A stretch of 64,000 nucleotides of DNA, taken from assembly GCA_946811695.1 (NCBI GenBank), contig OX328125.1, forward strand, positions 43,655,086 through 43,719,085, read 5' to 3'. Source of the DNA: Gonocerus acuteangulatus. Taxonomy: Eukaryota; Arthropoda; Insecta; Hemiptera; Coreidae. Positions 9,870 through 21,220 of this stretch are shown here, one piece after another. A program made the position numbers and the translations under genes. Position 1 is the stretch's first letter. Every line of letters begins with the position of its first letter. Under the pieces are notes generated by a model. The model ran no database searches. It saw nothing but the letters and a program-made list of their open reading frames with translations, and was not told the DNA's origin.

Positions 9870-11370
9870 TAGACATCTCCATAAACGGAGTATAATGGTA
9901 ATGCTGGCAGAACAAACTGTTTTGCCTTGCCATCCATATCATTTTACTAGTTGCTCGTTTATGCTACAATGCTAGACAATAATCAATAATTTTGCTTATC
10001 ATTTGCAATTTAATCTTTTGCAAAATAACGTTTTCAATATGCTGCACGTCGGTGACATTATTAGGCAAGGCGCAACGGGCTTTTAATGCTAGAAATAATA
10101 ATATGAGGTCAGATTTACGTGATAATTATACTATATGTGTCAATGGGGCGAAGTATTTTAAATTTTGAAAAAAAATTATCTTAACATAAACATCCTAACG
10201 GAACCTGTTTATCAATAGAAGTTATGCAATTTTTGTTTCCTTACATATTTTCACAGAAACAAATAGTTAGAAAAATCCTCTTTTCGGTTTCTCTCAGGCA
10301 ATATATAGCTTTAAAGCAAGAAGCCGAGTCTCCTGCGAAATTTCCCGAATCACAGAAGATCTAAATGCGAAAACGCGTTTTCAACTTACTTTTCCCGGTT
10401 CTTCCGCGATAGAAGTGCAAACAGACTGATATTAAATTCCGTTCTCTTAAGGTAGGTTATCAATAAAAACTTTAGAAATCATGACAATCATTAATTACAA
10501 AGGTACTTTTTGTCCCGGAAACCAGAACATATTCACTATGCATGTTTGGGTCGTAAATGAAATTTTGAAGGAAAGTCGTATGTTCAAAGACCTGTAACTT
10601 TGCTCCAGATGGACAATCGCGTTCGTTGAAGACTGACAAAAAATTTATCGTTGAGCACTGGAATGTAGCACCATGGAAAAGGTCGATTATTTTGGTTAAC
10701 CTCTAGATTAACAAGATTAGGTTTGTTTTAAGATGGACTAAATTATGTCTGGGCCATCATTTATTTTGTGTGTATGTGTGACTGCGTTATTATTGTTGCG
10801 CAAAATTTTTCTTCTTTACATGTGTCTGGTAATTAAAATGATTACAGTATATACTTAATTCTGGTTCTTTCGAAATTCCCAAATAATATTTATAAAGTAA
10901 AATTTGACCTTAGCTTATCCTTCAGTTTGTGTTTGAAGTTATCTAGATTTCGAAAAACAAATTAAAATCAGTCATTGTGTAAGCTTTTTCTAAGGACATT
11001 ATCTCATTCAATTGCAGAACTCATTCGTAGAAATATAACTTGCATAAATTCCTTGAATAACCTTTAGAAGATTATTTGTCAAGAATACGCCTTATAGTAA
11101 ATAATTCATTAGCTGCATAAAGAAAGCAGAAAGCAAATATTTCACAGGAGTTCAACGCCATTTCTGACTTGTCTTTCTACTTGTTTATTGATTCTACTCC
11201 AAACGCATCGTAATGAAGATCACGTAATATCAGGAATACATTTATTGCATAATTATGGGAATCTGTAATAGTATTACATTCCGATACTACGGCAGTACAA
11301 TCAAGAAGGCTGTTCAATCAAGGAGCTGTGGAAGCAAGGAAGCTGTGATTCTCTTTGTACAAAAATCAAA
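9870..11370. other. Anonymous AT-rich stretch
   Basis: No gene, RNA or clear repeat is recognised. Confidence 0.5.
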
Positions 11371-11379
11371 GAGAATGTT

Positions 11380-11830
11380 TTAAAATGGAATGGTGATATC
11401 AAGTAAAACAAAAATAAAATATTATTATTATTCGGGTTTGCGGGATTAGTTTCAGTCAGTAAGTCATACAAGTCGTAAGGAATTGTCAAGTCGCTGCGTT
11501 GTCTCCAGTCTCTCAATAGTTTTTTAACAGTTAGAAATCTGTTATGGCAATCGGTCTTTCTTTTCTGTCTAGTAAGTACGAACGAGTAAGTAAGGCGTGT
11601 CCTATACAAAGCCTGGATAAAATTACTTCATCTTCACGAGAAAATGGCTCTTTTTTCCAGGCTTTGCTCGTGTTTTTAATTTCTTTTAATTTTAATGTAC
11701 TCTTTGCCTAATCTCTTTCACATTCATGCAGTGTGTCAGTTCGTAGTGTTTTGCATAAGTCGGATGAAGTTATGATGTTTATATCTTTTCTCATTTCATC
11801 GTTCCAAGTTTTAAACACAAGTGGTTTGTT
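11380..11830 (-). pseudogene. LINE (I/Jockey-like) RNase H-to-C-terminus relic
   Basis: A minus-strand frame reads SKAWKKEPFSREDEVILSR, then LCIGHALLTRSYLL and RKERPIAI. This is the region between the RNase H domain and the terminal CCHC knuckle of I/Jockey-type LINE ORF2 (family pattern: LTRLRxGHTxLTHxxLL). The knuckle cysteines are lost. A second frame continues with LTVKKLLRD and IPYDLYDLLTE, matching the KHILTEC..L..LL tail seen in the copy at 31448-31913. Frameshifts and stops show that it is dead. It lies head-to-head with the plus-strand relic at 11886. Confidence 0.65.
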
Positions 11831-11885
11831 TTAAGTTATTGCTTTTTAATTTATTCCTGCTTCAGTTCAAATGCTTCAAATCAGG

Positions 11886-12150
11886 GCTAGACATCAATTA
11901 AGTAAGGTTTTTTTCAGAAGAAATCTTGCTGGTTCGGCTTTGAATCGGCCACAGTATAACACACGGCAATATCTTACAGGACAAAACAAACCAACTTGTG
12001 ACATATGCAATAAAGACATTACAATATAACACCTACTTACGGAATACAGAGGAATAAACCAAATAAGTGTCCTGCATGACGGGAAGATTTCTTGAATATA
12101 GGTGACTAAAAATAATATTCTTTTAGCTGTGCATATCATTTGAATACATA
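11886..12150 (+). pseudogene. LINE (I/Jockey-like) C-terminal zinc-knuckle relic
   Basis: A plus-strand frame reads NTRQYLTGQNKPTCDICNKD and then HLLTEYRGINQISVL. The CxxC and H of the terminal CCHC knuckle are kept, the last cysteine is now Y and the lysine before the histidine is a stop. Family context is the C-terminus of I/Jockey-type LINE ORF2. The region upstream (SKVFFRRNLAG) is poorly kept. At least three stops occur. Confidence 0.65.
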
Positions 12151-12527
12151 CCAATAGCGTTCAAGTATACAGCAGCCGTTTTAAATCTTGTTTTTCTAGG
12201 AATTAACGAACCAATCACCTTCTGGTTCTTCAGAACATTTAGATTATTTAAAAGTAATAATTAACTGTTATTACTCAATAATTACTGTTGATATTGAATA
12301 AATGAATAAGCATCTGTATGCTTATTTAGCATTTTATCATTGTAGAAGAATGATAAAATGGTACAGATGAACAGGCTGGTGGCTCGTTGAAGGATGTCAT
12401 GGCCGCATTTAATATGCCTCGACCATATCAAGGTTGTGAAACAGCTTGTTTTCATTGGGCATTGATAGCTATTCCGCGTATTTTAAAGGATGGTTTTTTT
12501 CCTACTCAACAGGATACTACCGACAAT
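12151..12527. other. Anonymous AT-rich stretch
   Basis: No gene or repeat is recognised. A local inverted repeat (GATAAAATG and CATTTTATC) lies near 12330-12361. Confidence 0.4.
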
Positions 12528-12711
12528 GTCCTTTTTTTTTTTTATGCGGTGCAACGACGTCTGGGCCATTATCGCCGAATTCCATGGAGCAGCCGGGAAT
12601 TTTCTTAACGGGTCCCGAAAGGAGAAAAATCCTTGCTGCGCTTGGGACTCAAACCCTCATCTCCCGCAAGAGAATCTAAGATGTGGGAGCCACTAGACCA
12701 GGGGAGGACCC
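12528..12711 (-). mobile_element. tRNA-derived SINE (GTGGTCTAGTGG family) with A tail
   Basis: The minus strand reads GGTCCTCCCCTGGTCTAGTG (A-box region), GAGGGTTTGAGTCCC (B box), the body block AAGGATTTTTCTCC, the 3' domain GCGATAATGGCCCAGACG..TGCACCGCAT and an A run of about 14. ATGTC lies on both sides as a possible short target duplication. Confidence 0.75.
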
Positions 12712-12844
12712 TATGTCTTTCTATTAAACACGATTGTCATTTTGAGCTTATAATAATAATTCTTTCCCCAAATTCTTCATAGTTTGGTTGTTTATATAAT
12801 ATCGCTTAGGAACAATTTTTCGTTTAATATCTTTTTGGGGGTTT

Positions 12845-12925
12845 TACTTTTTCGTTTACCGGCATATCGACTATTGGGCTACTAACGCCGGAATATCTAC
12901 TGGTTTCCAGTCTTTTATAATGTCG
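12845..12925 (-). repeat. SINE 3' domain fragment
   Basis: The minus strand reads GGCGTTAGTAGCCCAATAGT and then GATATGCCGGTAAACG, the shared 3' domain of the SINE families in this window. The head is absent. Confidence 0.5.
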
Positions 12926-13027
12926 GTCACCCATTCAGGTACTAGCCATTATTACACTGGTAAACGAGTGGTATTTTGCTTCTATAGCTTGGTTAACACT
13001 TTATTTCAGAAAAATATGCTCCATTTC

Positions 13028-13352
13028 AAATATTATAGTCTTCTGGTATTGACCGTGTTACATAAATCTTTGCCGACGTTTCGCTAGTCATACTGCCAGC
13101 TTCCTAAGGGCTTAGTCTGAGAATGAGAATGTTCTACTAGTTCTCCTGTATAAATACCTGTCTTTGTATTCCTCAGCGGGTGTAGTCTGCTCTCCCATGT
13201 CGCTGATTGGTTGGTCCCAGTCTTGCTTGGTGAGTTCCATCTGGACGGTTGATTGACTAAATTTCCAAAAGAAGTTTGTGACACTGTCAATACCAGAAGA
13301 CTATAATATTTGTAATGACTCGGACCCTGGAAGCCTACGAGTTAAATTGACG
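13028..13352 (-). mobile_element. Penelope-like non-autonomous insertion with 13-bp target duplication
   Basis: TATGCTCCATTTC occurs directly before (13015-13027) and after (13353-13365) this segment, a perfect 13-bp duplication. Inside, arms 13028-13058 and 13281-13312 are near-perfect inverted repeats. Adjacent to the left arm, on the minus strand, lies AGGAAGCTGGC..CTAGCGAAACGTCGGC, the hammerhead-like signature of Penelope-like terminal repeats, here with the CTGA core decayed to CTTA. A 40-bp tail follows the right arm. The open minus-strand frame within (13084-13290) is not a recognised protein. Confidence 0.6.
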
Positions 13353-13369
13353 TATGCTCCATTTCTTAT

Positions 13370-14225
13370 TTCTTTTCTGTGAAAGGATGTATTATGATAA
13401 ATATGAACGTTGATTCAATTTCTTTTTCACGAAGTCCTATTTTGCAGACATTTACTCCAGTAAACATAAAGATATGTGATAAGTGAGGAAATGTAATCTG
13501 CCGCGAGTTAAACGTTCTCCTTGACAACAAGGAAACGCTTGAGCTAATGGGCATTAAAGATCATTCATTATAGTCTAAATTACTCCCAGACGAGAAGGGT
13601 TGAGTTAAATGGTCTATTGCTCTGACGTAGGACCGGCGAAGCGGGTTTTTACTAGTTAGACTTCTGGCTGGACAAGATTCATCTCGTCTAACAGTATCTT
13701 CTACTCAGAATTCCCTCATTGGCTCATGAACCATTTTTGAGTAACCTTCTGCATTCTTAGTAATATGCATCGTTTTTAGCTGACAAGATTGAAAGAAACA
13801 ATTACTACTTACCTACCAAACAAGAATAATGGAAATGTATATGTATATACATGTATAGAAGTTTTGGTATTTCCGTCTGATAAAGCAGTTTTTTTTCGAT
13901 ATGAAACTCAGCACATAAAGTTTACATACAGAAGGACTTCGTTAATAAACAAAATTGCAATATTAAATACAGCAATTTTCCTCAAACACAAAATGAGATG
14001 CTGCTACCCCCAAATACACAGGAATCTAGCCAAAAATTTATATATTATAATTTATTTATTTGTTAAAAGATTTGCAAATTTTGGTGATTGAATCTATACT
14101 AATGTATCGTATAGTAAAACTAAAAATCGTTTATAAAAATAATTTTTACAAATTGTATATATTAATACATTTTAGAAATCGTCATATATCAGTAAATTTT
14201 AGAAATCATAAAATAATATATCAAT

Positions 14226-14228
<3 letters not shown>
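13370..14228. other. Anonymous AT-rich stretch
   Basis: An open frame at 13789-14091 runs through low-complexity AT-rich sequence and resembles no family I know. Nothing else is recognised. Confidence 0.4.

Positions 14229-14288
<60 letters not shown>
14229..14288. repeat. (TA)n microsatellite
   Basis: About 60 bp of pure TA repeat. Confidence 0.95.
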
Positions 14289-14291
<3 letters not shown>

Positions 14292-14892
14292 CAATCACCT
14301 GAGAAAGAAAATTGAAATCAGTCATATAACTTATATGTTTATTTCAACTTAATTCACTTTAGGTGTATTAAAATGATTTTAATGTATCAGCTATTTTCGG
14401 CCAGTAATTCTGCAAGTGCTAAGTGGCCTCGTAATCTGAAGTCATAAAATACCATAAAATTGTAATAATCTCTTTCTTTTATAGGTTTTGAGTCTGCCAA
14501 GGTCATTCATAATCACCAATGTACATCGTTAATAAACTGTTATATTCCCAAATTACGGTGAAGAAAATGTTAAAAGAAACTTTCATACATTTATAAAATA
14601 TTTTTGTTTTAACGCCCCTTCCTTAACTCCAGAGATCTTTTCAAAACTTGTTAATATATTATGTTAGGTAAATTATTTTTTAAAACATACCTGAACAGCA
14701 ACATCATAGTGAGTTGTGCCATGAATCGGGCTCATCTATCATAAGTTCTTTCAAATATTTTCTTTGCTTCCAATACCAAGTGTAAAATTATTTTAGTAGA
14801 ATATTCATGAAAGATTGCAAAGAGGAAGTTGTTTTTTAACTTTATTTTGGTTTCAAATTCGCCTAAATATTTGAATTTCAAAATATTTGAAT
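14289..14892. other. Anonymous AT-rich stretch
   Basis: No recognised features. Confidence 0.5.
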
Positions 14893-15050
14893 GGCCATAG
14901 CCACTTTGAGTGCACCCGTTCCCGTTTATCACCAAAATTGAGCAATGTCGGGCGTGGCCAGTACCACGTGTTTTTGGCATTATAAAAGAGTGGTAACTTT
15001 TAGATATGCCGGTATTAATAGCTCAAATGTTGATATGCCAACAACACGAA
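14893..15050 (+). mobile_element. 5S rRNA-derived SINE, copy 2
   Basis: Positions 14893-14980 carry 5S sequence: GGCCATAGCCAC, GTGCACCCGTTCCCG, TTTATCACCAAAATTGAGCA and GTCGGGCGTGGCCAGTAC. This jumps directly to CACGTG..TTTTTGGCAT, so the C-box block GGATGGGTGACC is deleted. The tail GCCGGTATTAATAG and AAATGTTGATA matches the tail of copy 1. No clear A tail remains. Confidence 0.7.
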
Positions 15051-15894
15051 AAATTCTCAAAAGATTTTGCATTCAGTACTCTGAAACCAAGGCTTCCGAA
15101 ACTTAGGTTACGGAAGTAGGAAGAGCCTAATTTGGGGGAAATTTACTACGATTTACAATATTCATCTTCAATTTACCGTATTCAAAGTTTCCATCCATTC
15201 TAAGCTTTCTAATTAATATCAGACATAAGCAATTTATGAATGCACGCAGTTCCTGTGTGTTCGACTTTTTGTACAAGGGGGGCTCTAAAATTTCAACAAA
15301 AATAGAACGATTACTGCTTCAGAATGAAGAAACGGCTATCATTGGCTTATGAAGACATTAACACCTACATTAACAGGTTTAACCTGCTTTGATGATTGTG
15401 TGTTATTATTTCGAGAATGGGATACAGGCTGAATAAACATGTTTTTGCTCTCTTATAACGAACGTCCAATTAAATCAACTTAATTTCTCGTTTATTCAAT
15501 TGGTCCATGCTCATTTTGTAAACAATCCCACGTGTCTGATCTTATGAATGGTTAGCGTTTTTATTAAGGATGAAACCCAACGACTTCTTCATCCTGTCAA
15601 TGTTTGAGCCGGTAACTACATAATCATAGCGCTTTTTCTTATAACCTACATCCCTTGTGGAGTTTGAAGAGATTTGAATAGAAGAGCATAATAGTTTGCA
15701 TTCTTCTATTTTTGACGAGACTTTACGTTAGTAAAATAATTTTACTGTTAAAAAAAAACTTAAATACAGTGTGGACTAAAATGTTCACAAGTAAAAGGCA
15801 AGTCAGTCTATTGCAGGCAAAAATAATCAATTTTTTTGTCCATACCTTCATTTAAATTTTAACGTTCACTCATACGTAAAAGGCAGTTTTGGGA
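15051..15894. other. Anonymous AT-rich stretch
   Basis: No gene or repeat is recognised. Confidence 0.5.
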
Positions 15895-16090
15895 CGAGTT
15901 ATCTACAGGTTGCTACCCGCCCTTTTCTAGTAAAGACTTATCCTTCTTTTCATTTTTTTTTCTTTTAAAACCACCTCAAATAATATTAATCAATCACACT
16001 CTAATTGTAGTTTTTGCCATATACTGTAATAGACTTGTTTTTCTTTTCTTTTTTTAAGGCGTGCCAATCTTAGGGTCATTAACGCTATCG
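15895..16090 (-). repeat. Decayed SINE fragments
   Basis: At 15898-15942 the plus strand reads ACAGGTTGCTACCCGCCC and then TTTTCTAG. The same interior block occurs near 49758 and, more weakly, in the tRNA-SINE at 47100-47286. At 16050-16090 the minus strand reads GCGTTAATGACCCTAAGATT and then GGCACGCCTTA, the shared SINE 3' domain. Whether they derive from one insertion is unclear. Confidence 0.35.
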
Positions 16091-16479
16091 AATGATCCTT
16101 TCATTATATTTTTTGGTGGTTTCTCATTTTTTTGAAGTTGTTAATTGATTAAGTCAGCTTTTAAATTTTATTGAATCATTGTCCTTCTTATAAATTTATT
16201 ACTGCTTCTGGATTACACCAGGATCAGGCCCTAGGAAGAGCTGAGTTTATAAATTATTTAAAATATAATTTTCACATGAATACAGACGTGTACCTACACG
16301 TGCACACATAGCCACATACACAAACCCACATCCATTCAACCTCACACATCCATACTCACACAGGCATAAAGCACAAAATTAACACATTCATTCAGTCATT
16401 CCCTTCACTCCTTTCATATTTAGATTTAGATGTTATTAATAAGTTCCACTTTTTCTATAAAGTTTAATAGTAATTTTTC

Positions 16480-16483
<4 letters not shown>
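16091..16483. other. Anonymous stretch with CA-rich segment
   Basis: A purine-poor, CACA-rich segment at 16290-16380; otherwise nothing recognised. Confidence 0.4.
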
Positions 16484-16510
<27 letters not shown>

Positions 16511-16673
16511 GCGCACCTACATCTGTGCCATTAGCGCTGACATCCATGGTGCAGTGAGAAATTTTCTCAACGAGCCATGAGATGAGAAAATTCCGGCCAC
16601 TGGTGGGACACGAACCCAACCATCTCCCGACTGAGAATATATGGCGCTAGCCACTAGACCACGGGGAGGCCCC
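16484..16673 (-). mobile_element. tRNA-derived SINE (GTGGTCTAGTGG family), best full copy
   Basis: The minus strand reads GGGGCCTCCCCGTGGTCTAG (A-box region), GGTTGGGTTCGTGTCCC (B box), the body TTTTCTCATCTCATGG, the 3' domain GCGCTAATGGCACAGATG..GTGCGCTGT and an A run of about 20. The length without tail is about 165 bp. RNA polymerase III transcription from the internal A and B boxes is expected for the family. Confidence 0.8.
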
Positions 16674-18282
16674 TTGTTTTACCGTTAAACTCAATTTCAC
16701 GATAAACAAATTTTAAATACGAATAAAAATTGATTACCTCGTCCAATTGTATGAAATTCAAAATAAATGTTGTAATTGATTAGATTGTAAACTGGCATAA
16801 TTAAATACGGTCTTGTTTATTACTAGACAAAATGGCAGCCGTTAATTAAGTGTTTTCAATAGTTTATCTTACTATTACAAATGTGATTAGGGTCCAAATA
16901 GGACTTATCTTGCCCTTAGATAGTGTTATCAATAGTCCACAAGCAGCTCACGGGGTTGAAGATATAGGTTTTAACAGCGTCTGTCTAAGGTCAACATTAT
17001 TTATCGCACCGAGTTTCCAATTCAATTATTGAAATTTCGCACAAAATACATTGTGCAATTACGGTCAATTTCGTTACCCAGCAAAATCCATACACCGGAA
17101 CATGTTTTTGGGCGAAATTCGCGCGAAAATGCATACCATTTTGCATTCTTATGCTTACAGGTACACAGGTTTTATAACTACTTCGACGTAGAGAATCTAA
17201 TAACACCATTTCCAAGGCAATATATTTAATCGTTGTAGAGAAAAATGGCAACCCGTCGATTTTTTTTTTTTTTTTTTTTTGAGATTTTCGGATATACTCT
17301 TATACATCTCTAAGCCTAGTGAATCTAAAGCGTCTATTCGAACGCTTCTTAAATTTACTACAAATGCTGTTCCTTGTGCAATTTTTGATAGAGCCCATTC
17401 GAATAAACCTGGGCTTAAACGGAGTAATTCCACAGAGGATACTCACATTTTATGTTTTTAATGCCAAAGACGTTGCTTTGTTTCGAGATTTTTCACGATA
17501 GATAAGGATAAAACATAACCTGTTCCTATTGAAAGCATTCTAAATAACACTAGGAATTAGGGCGAGACGGACATTTTTTTTTTTTTAATATCCCAGCTAT
17601 TGTAAACTTAACACTGTGGCGATAATGTAACAATTTACTATCTCTCATTTTACTAGTAAATAAATATTAATTTTAAATTGCTCTACCATCCTACAAATTA
17701 CTACCTTGGTCGAATTCTATTTTTGCTCCTGGCACTGGGAGTTTCTTCTGGTCTGGCCAGAGGCTATTGGTTGGTCAGCTTGGCAATGGCCGATGCTGAC
17801 TCAGCCGTACACAGACAATTAATTATCACATCTTGAAGGAATCGTTCACGAAAAGTGAAAATACATACCCGAAATAGCAGCATAGAACCAAGCATTCAGA
17901 TAAGTAAGATGCAATTAACAGTTATACAAATTTATTAATCGCCTAGTTATAAGTAGACAATTAATAAAATTGTTGACGATTTAATACTTATTAATTGCGA
18001 ATAAAGGGAATAGATAGATGACTTTTAGTGATTTTTTTTCTAGCAAACGCTGCTTTGCCCATAAAACAGTGTTCGGGTAGGTGGATTGTACTGGTTAACG
18101 AACTTGCCTCATTAAAAAGTATTTGCTTATACATTTTTTTATATCATATTAAAGGTTACATATATTTATGCTTTCACGGAACATTAGAAGATGTTTGCAT
18201 GAATAACTAAAATAATAATTAAGGTTCAAAAGCATTAGGTTAAAATAAAAACATGAATAAAAATAACAATTATTAATTTTTT
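16674..18282. other. Anonymous AT-rich stretch
   Basis: Overlapping short open frames between 16850 and 17500 resemble no family. A T20 tract lies at 17260-17280. Nothing is supported as a gene. Confidence 0.4.
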
Positions 18283-18474
18283 CTTCCATTCTTTTTTCAG
18301 GTGAGCGACCTTCAGGAATAACAAGTGCAGTGAGTAAAATTTTAGTTCTCTAAAACAACGTAGTAATCCGGTGACACCAATAACTAATTGTTTGAATCAG
18401 CTATATATAAGCAACAGTTATCGCATTATTTCACCAATAAGTGTTTCAAAAGAAATATAAAGCAGTGCCATAAT

Positions 18475-18724
18475 AGGCCATGTGAGCCCAGAGATACTGT
18501 CGCGGTATCTGGTTCTTCATCAAACTCAGGAGATAGTCCGGTCAGTACTATGCTGCGGACGCGTGATGTTCCTATTAAATAAAGGTTGGATGGGCCTATG
18601 GGCGGTCTGAGACCACGAATACAACCCTAGAAAGACTACAATACAAGATAAAAACTATATATAGTGTGATTTAAAATCAGATCATCCAGGACATGAATCG
18701 AGTGTTCTACCAACTCTCCCCTCA
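18475..18724 (-). mobile_element. tRNA-derived SINE (GGGGGCGAGG family), diverged copy
   Basis: The plus strand carries AGAGATACTGTCGCGGTATC, the 3' stem-loop block shared with the copies at 7076 and 61461, then GTCAGTACTATGC, GGTTGGATGGGCCTA and GGCGGTCTGAGACC. The tRNA-like head at the right end is decayed (ATCGAGTGTTCTACC). Confidence 0.65.
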
Positions 18725-18729
18725 TACGT

Positions 18730-18730
<1 letters not shown>

Positions 18731-18788
<58 letters not shown>
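18731..18788. repeat. (TA)n microsatellite
   Basis: About 57 bp of TA repeat immediately after the SINE head. Confidence 0.95.
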
Positions 18789-18789
<1 letters not shown>

Positions 18790-20409
18790 GCAGGTAGTAT
18801 CGATAAAGACATGTTTCAGAAATCCTTTCATGAATGCGATCTCAATTAGCTACAAGAGTAGTATTTAGAAAGTTTCAATCCTCGTTATCATTCAGAAGGT
18901 GGTAATGTATGCCAAGTACACTCACCCAATTCAAATATTCAGGCCTCAATATTTAATAGGTTCTTCTAGGTAATTCCTTTCTTTAGTATTAGCCTTAAAA
19001 ACAAGCGAAAATTTAAATATGTATTGTTAACTAAATTATTATTTAATTTATTCGAAGGGCGATCAAAGTTTCATCGAAAATTAAATATCTTATATATATT
19101 ATTGTCCCTAACATGTCAAACTATCGAATATGAAAATCGGTACTTTTCAAGACAGCAAGCTAAAGATTTAATAGTCATTTCAAAATCAGCGCCTTTACAA
19201 AAGGACAATTTTACATATTTTATCTATGTACGAGTATATTGATGGTCCTTTAAGGTGAAAACTGTTTACAGTTATTACAAAAAAATCACATTTGTGAGTT
19301 TACGTCTAGGTGCTAGTAAGAGATTTTTCTTGGATCGTTGTTTCAAAATTGTCGAATGTGGTACTTTCGATAGTTTCCTCATTCAGATAGGCTAACTGTA
19401 GAAATAATTACACTTTCAATCTAACGAATGTGGCGCATTCGACATTATGCAATTTACTGATTGTGTAGAATTAGTGATATCTACTAATCAAGGTAACGAA
19501 TATACCATTTTCGTTAGTTTGCCACGTCAGTTTTTGGTCTCAGAAGTATGACGATTAGAGAAGCATACTAACGGCGAATATATTCAATACCTTGACAAAG
19601 TACTACATTGAAAAATGGTCATATTCCATACTTTATTTAAGGCATTTCCGGCAATTCTAAAGAGGCTAGAGTTTCGATAATTTTCCACAAGCCGTAACGT
19701 CCGCAATGCAAGAGCAAAATATCAATTCTGAAAAAATATATATCTGGTATTAGTGTCTTAAATGCTGAATTGGAAGCGCAGCACTGCCCTAAACAAAATT
19801 ACAAAACCTTTCAACCAGTTAACACTATACACGACTCTCGAACATTTCAGTTCAGGGCGGTGATGACCTAGACGATTTCTGCCCTGAAATAACTAACCTA
19901 ACCCAACCCATATCTCACATTTGACATGGTAGGGACGATAAGTATGCCAATATGGCTTACAGCATTTTTCGTTGTAATTTTATTTTTCGAGAGTTCAACA
20001 AGTCGAAAAAGGTGCAAAATAACAAGGTTTAACACTACCATTAGTGGATGTTGACATTTTGAAAATTTCTGTATCTTCTGGTTTGAAAGTACTCTTACAG
20101 CCTACCAGCAATCCATTGCCTACTGGAGTGAATCCGGCAATCCACAGCATGTGTGCCACATTACTCATATCCGCCAGCACTGCACAGATCCAGCTGCTCA
20201 AACATCAAAAGGTTGTGTGGATAACTTCAACTTTATTGTTATATCACTTGCGAATTTCTTCACCTAATAATAGGAGGAATGTGGGACTCTCGGGCGCCAG
20301 ATTGCTGCCAAAACATCTGCGCCGCACAGGGAGTTTATTAATAACCGTGTTTACTGCTCGTAGGAGCCTCCGCTAGTATAGGTGTCATTACAATCCACTA
20401 TTCATTACT

Positions 20410-20411
<2 letters not shown>
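18789..20411. other. Anonymous stretch; unrecognised open minus-strand segment at 19995-20201
   Basis: Most is featureless AT-rich DNA. At 19860-19895 TTCAGGGC and GCCCTGAA form a stem across a 22-nt loop, followed by CTAACCTAACCCAACCC. The minus-strand frame at 19995-20201 (SSWICAVLADMSNVAHMLW and onward) is less AT-rich and reads like a decayed coding exon preceded by an AG acceptor-like site, but I cannot name it. Confidence 0.3.

Positions 20412-20471
<60 letters not shown>
20412..20471. repeat. (CT)n microsatellite
   Basis: About 60 bp of CT repeat, directly 3' of the minus-strand R1-like LINE fragment. Confidence 0.95.
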
Positions 20472-20474
<3 letters not shown>

Positions 20475-20493
20475 CTGTCGATGCTGTTCTTCA

Positions 20494-20850
20494 TTACTGG
20501 ACTACATTATTTTGAGCCGCAGTCAGGCCCTTTCTCTGTCGTTCTTCATTTCTCAGCTTCTTGCCGATGAGAGCAGCATATTCTGACACAGCCTCCCAGT
20601 TCATGGTATTAGCCAGGCTGAGGCTGACCACATTTTCTGGCTTCAAGGGCTCACCTAGTTTTCTGTCCAGGTCTGCCTTTTCGATGCGAAATCTCGGGCA
20701 TTCGAAGAACACATGTTCCTCAGTTTCATCTTTAGGGGCGCATGTAGGGCATGACGACTCGTCCTCCAACTTAAAACGAGCTAGGTAGCTAGGGAAACAG
20801 CCGTGCCCAGTGAGCATTTGAGTTAGATAAAAATCTACTTCTCCATCCAT
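20494..20850 (-). pseudogene. R1-like LINE ORF2 C-terminal fragment
   Basis: The 118-residue minus-strand frame begins DGEVDFYLTQMLTGHGCFPS, then YLARFKLEDESSCPTC and EHVFFECPRF. This is the conserved tail of R1-clade non-LTR ORF2: the (L/Q)xLTGHGCF motif followed by a CCHC knuckle (C-x2-C, H, C). Its 3' end runs to a stop near 20494. At the 5' side the copy breaks at TG-rich microsatellite sequence (20850-20880), consistent with 5' truncation and later repeat growth. Reverse transcriptase and endonuclease domains are absent, so it cannot be autonomous. The frame is still open, suggesting a fairly recent insertion. Confidence 0.85.
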
Positions 20851-20940
20851 TTATGTATGTATGTGTGTGTGTGTGTGTGTTCTCTTTCTCGTCGAATGTC
20901 TTCAGGGTGTTTGTCTGTTTCCTTTACTATTCGATAGGAA

Positions 20941-21220
20941 CGTTTAAAATTACATTTCAAATGGAATTATGTTTCTCTGAACTATTTGAAGGCTAATTAA
21001 CTGGGTTTCTGTTGGATTAATACTGGTAATTCGAGACCATCAAGGTGCACTGCGCTCAGAAAACGAAAAAGCTTTATCTCGACAAACAATGCCACAGTTG
21101 TATTCATTGTATTTTGTTCTTTATTTAGTAAAACCTCTATAATTTAACTGTAATGCCTGATAACAATATAATAAAGTAAAGTTAATTCTTTCAAGAAGCG
21201 ACAGCAGAAGCCATAGCACA
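20941..21220 (+). repeat. Dispersed repeat, copy 1 of an inverted pair
   Basis: It begins CGTTTAAAATTACATTTC and ends GAAGCCATAGCACA. The reverse complement of 22151-22801 matches it throughout once the hAT MITE there is removed. A partly open frame (ELCFSELFEG..LTGFLLD) is shared by both copies, but copy 1 has internal stops. Confidence 0.75.

Noticed and set aside
14060..14302. Open frame ending in a long IYIYIY run
   Set aside because: Translation of the (TA)n tract; no family resemblance in the remainder.
14732..14980. 82-codon minus-strand open frame (MPKTRGTGHARHCS..)
   Set aside because: It is largely the antisense of the 5S-derived sequence at 14893-14980, a well-known source of false proteins.
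20044..20376. 110-codon plus-strand frame
   Set aside because: It lies opposite a more protein-like minus-strand segment and has no recognisable family; treated as a shadow.
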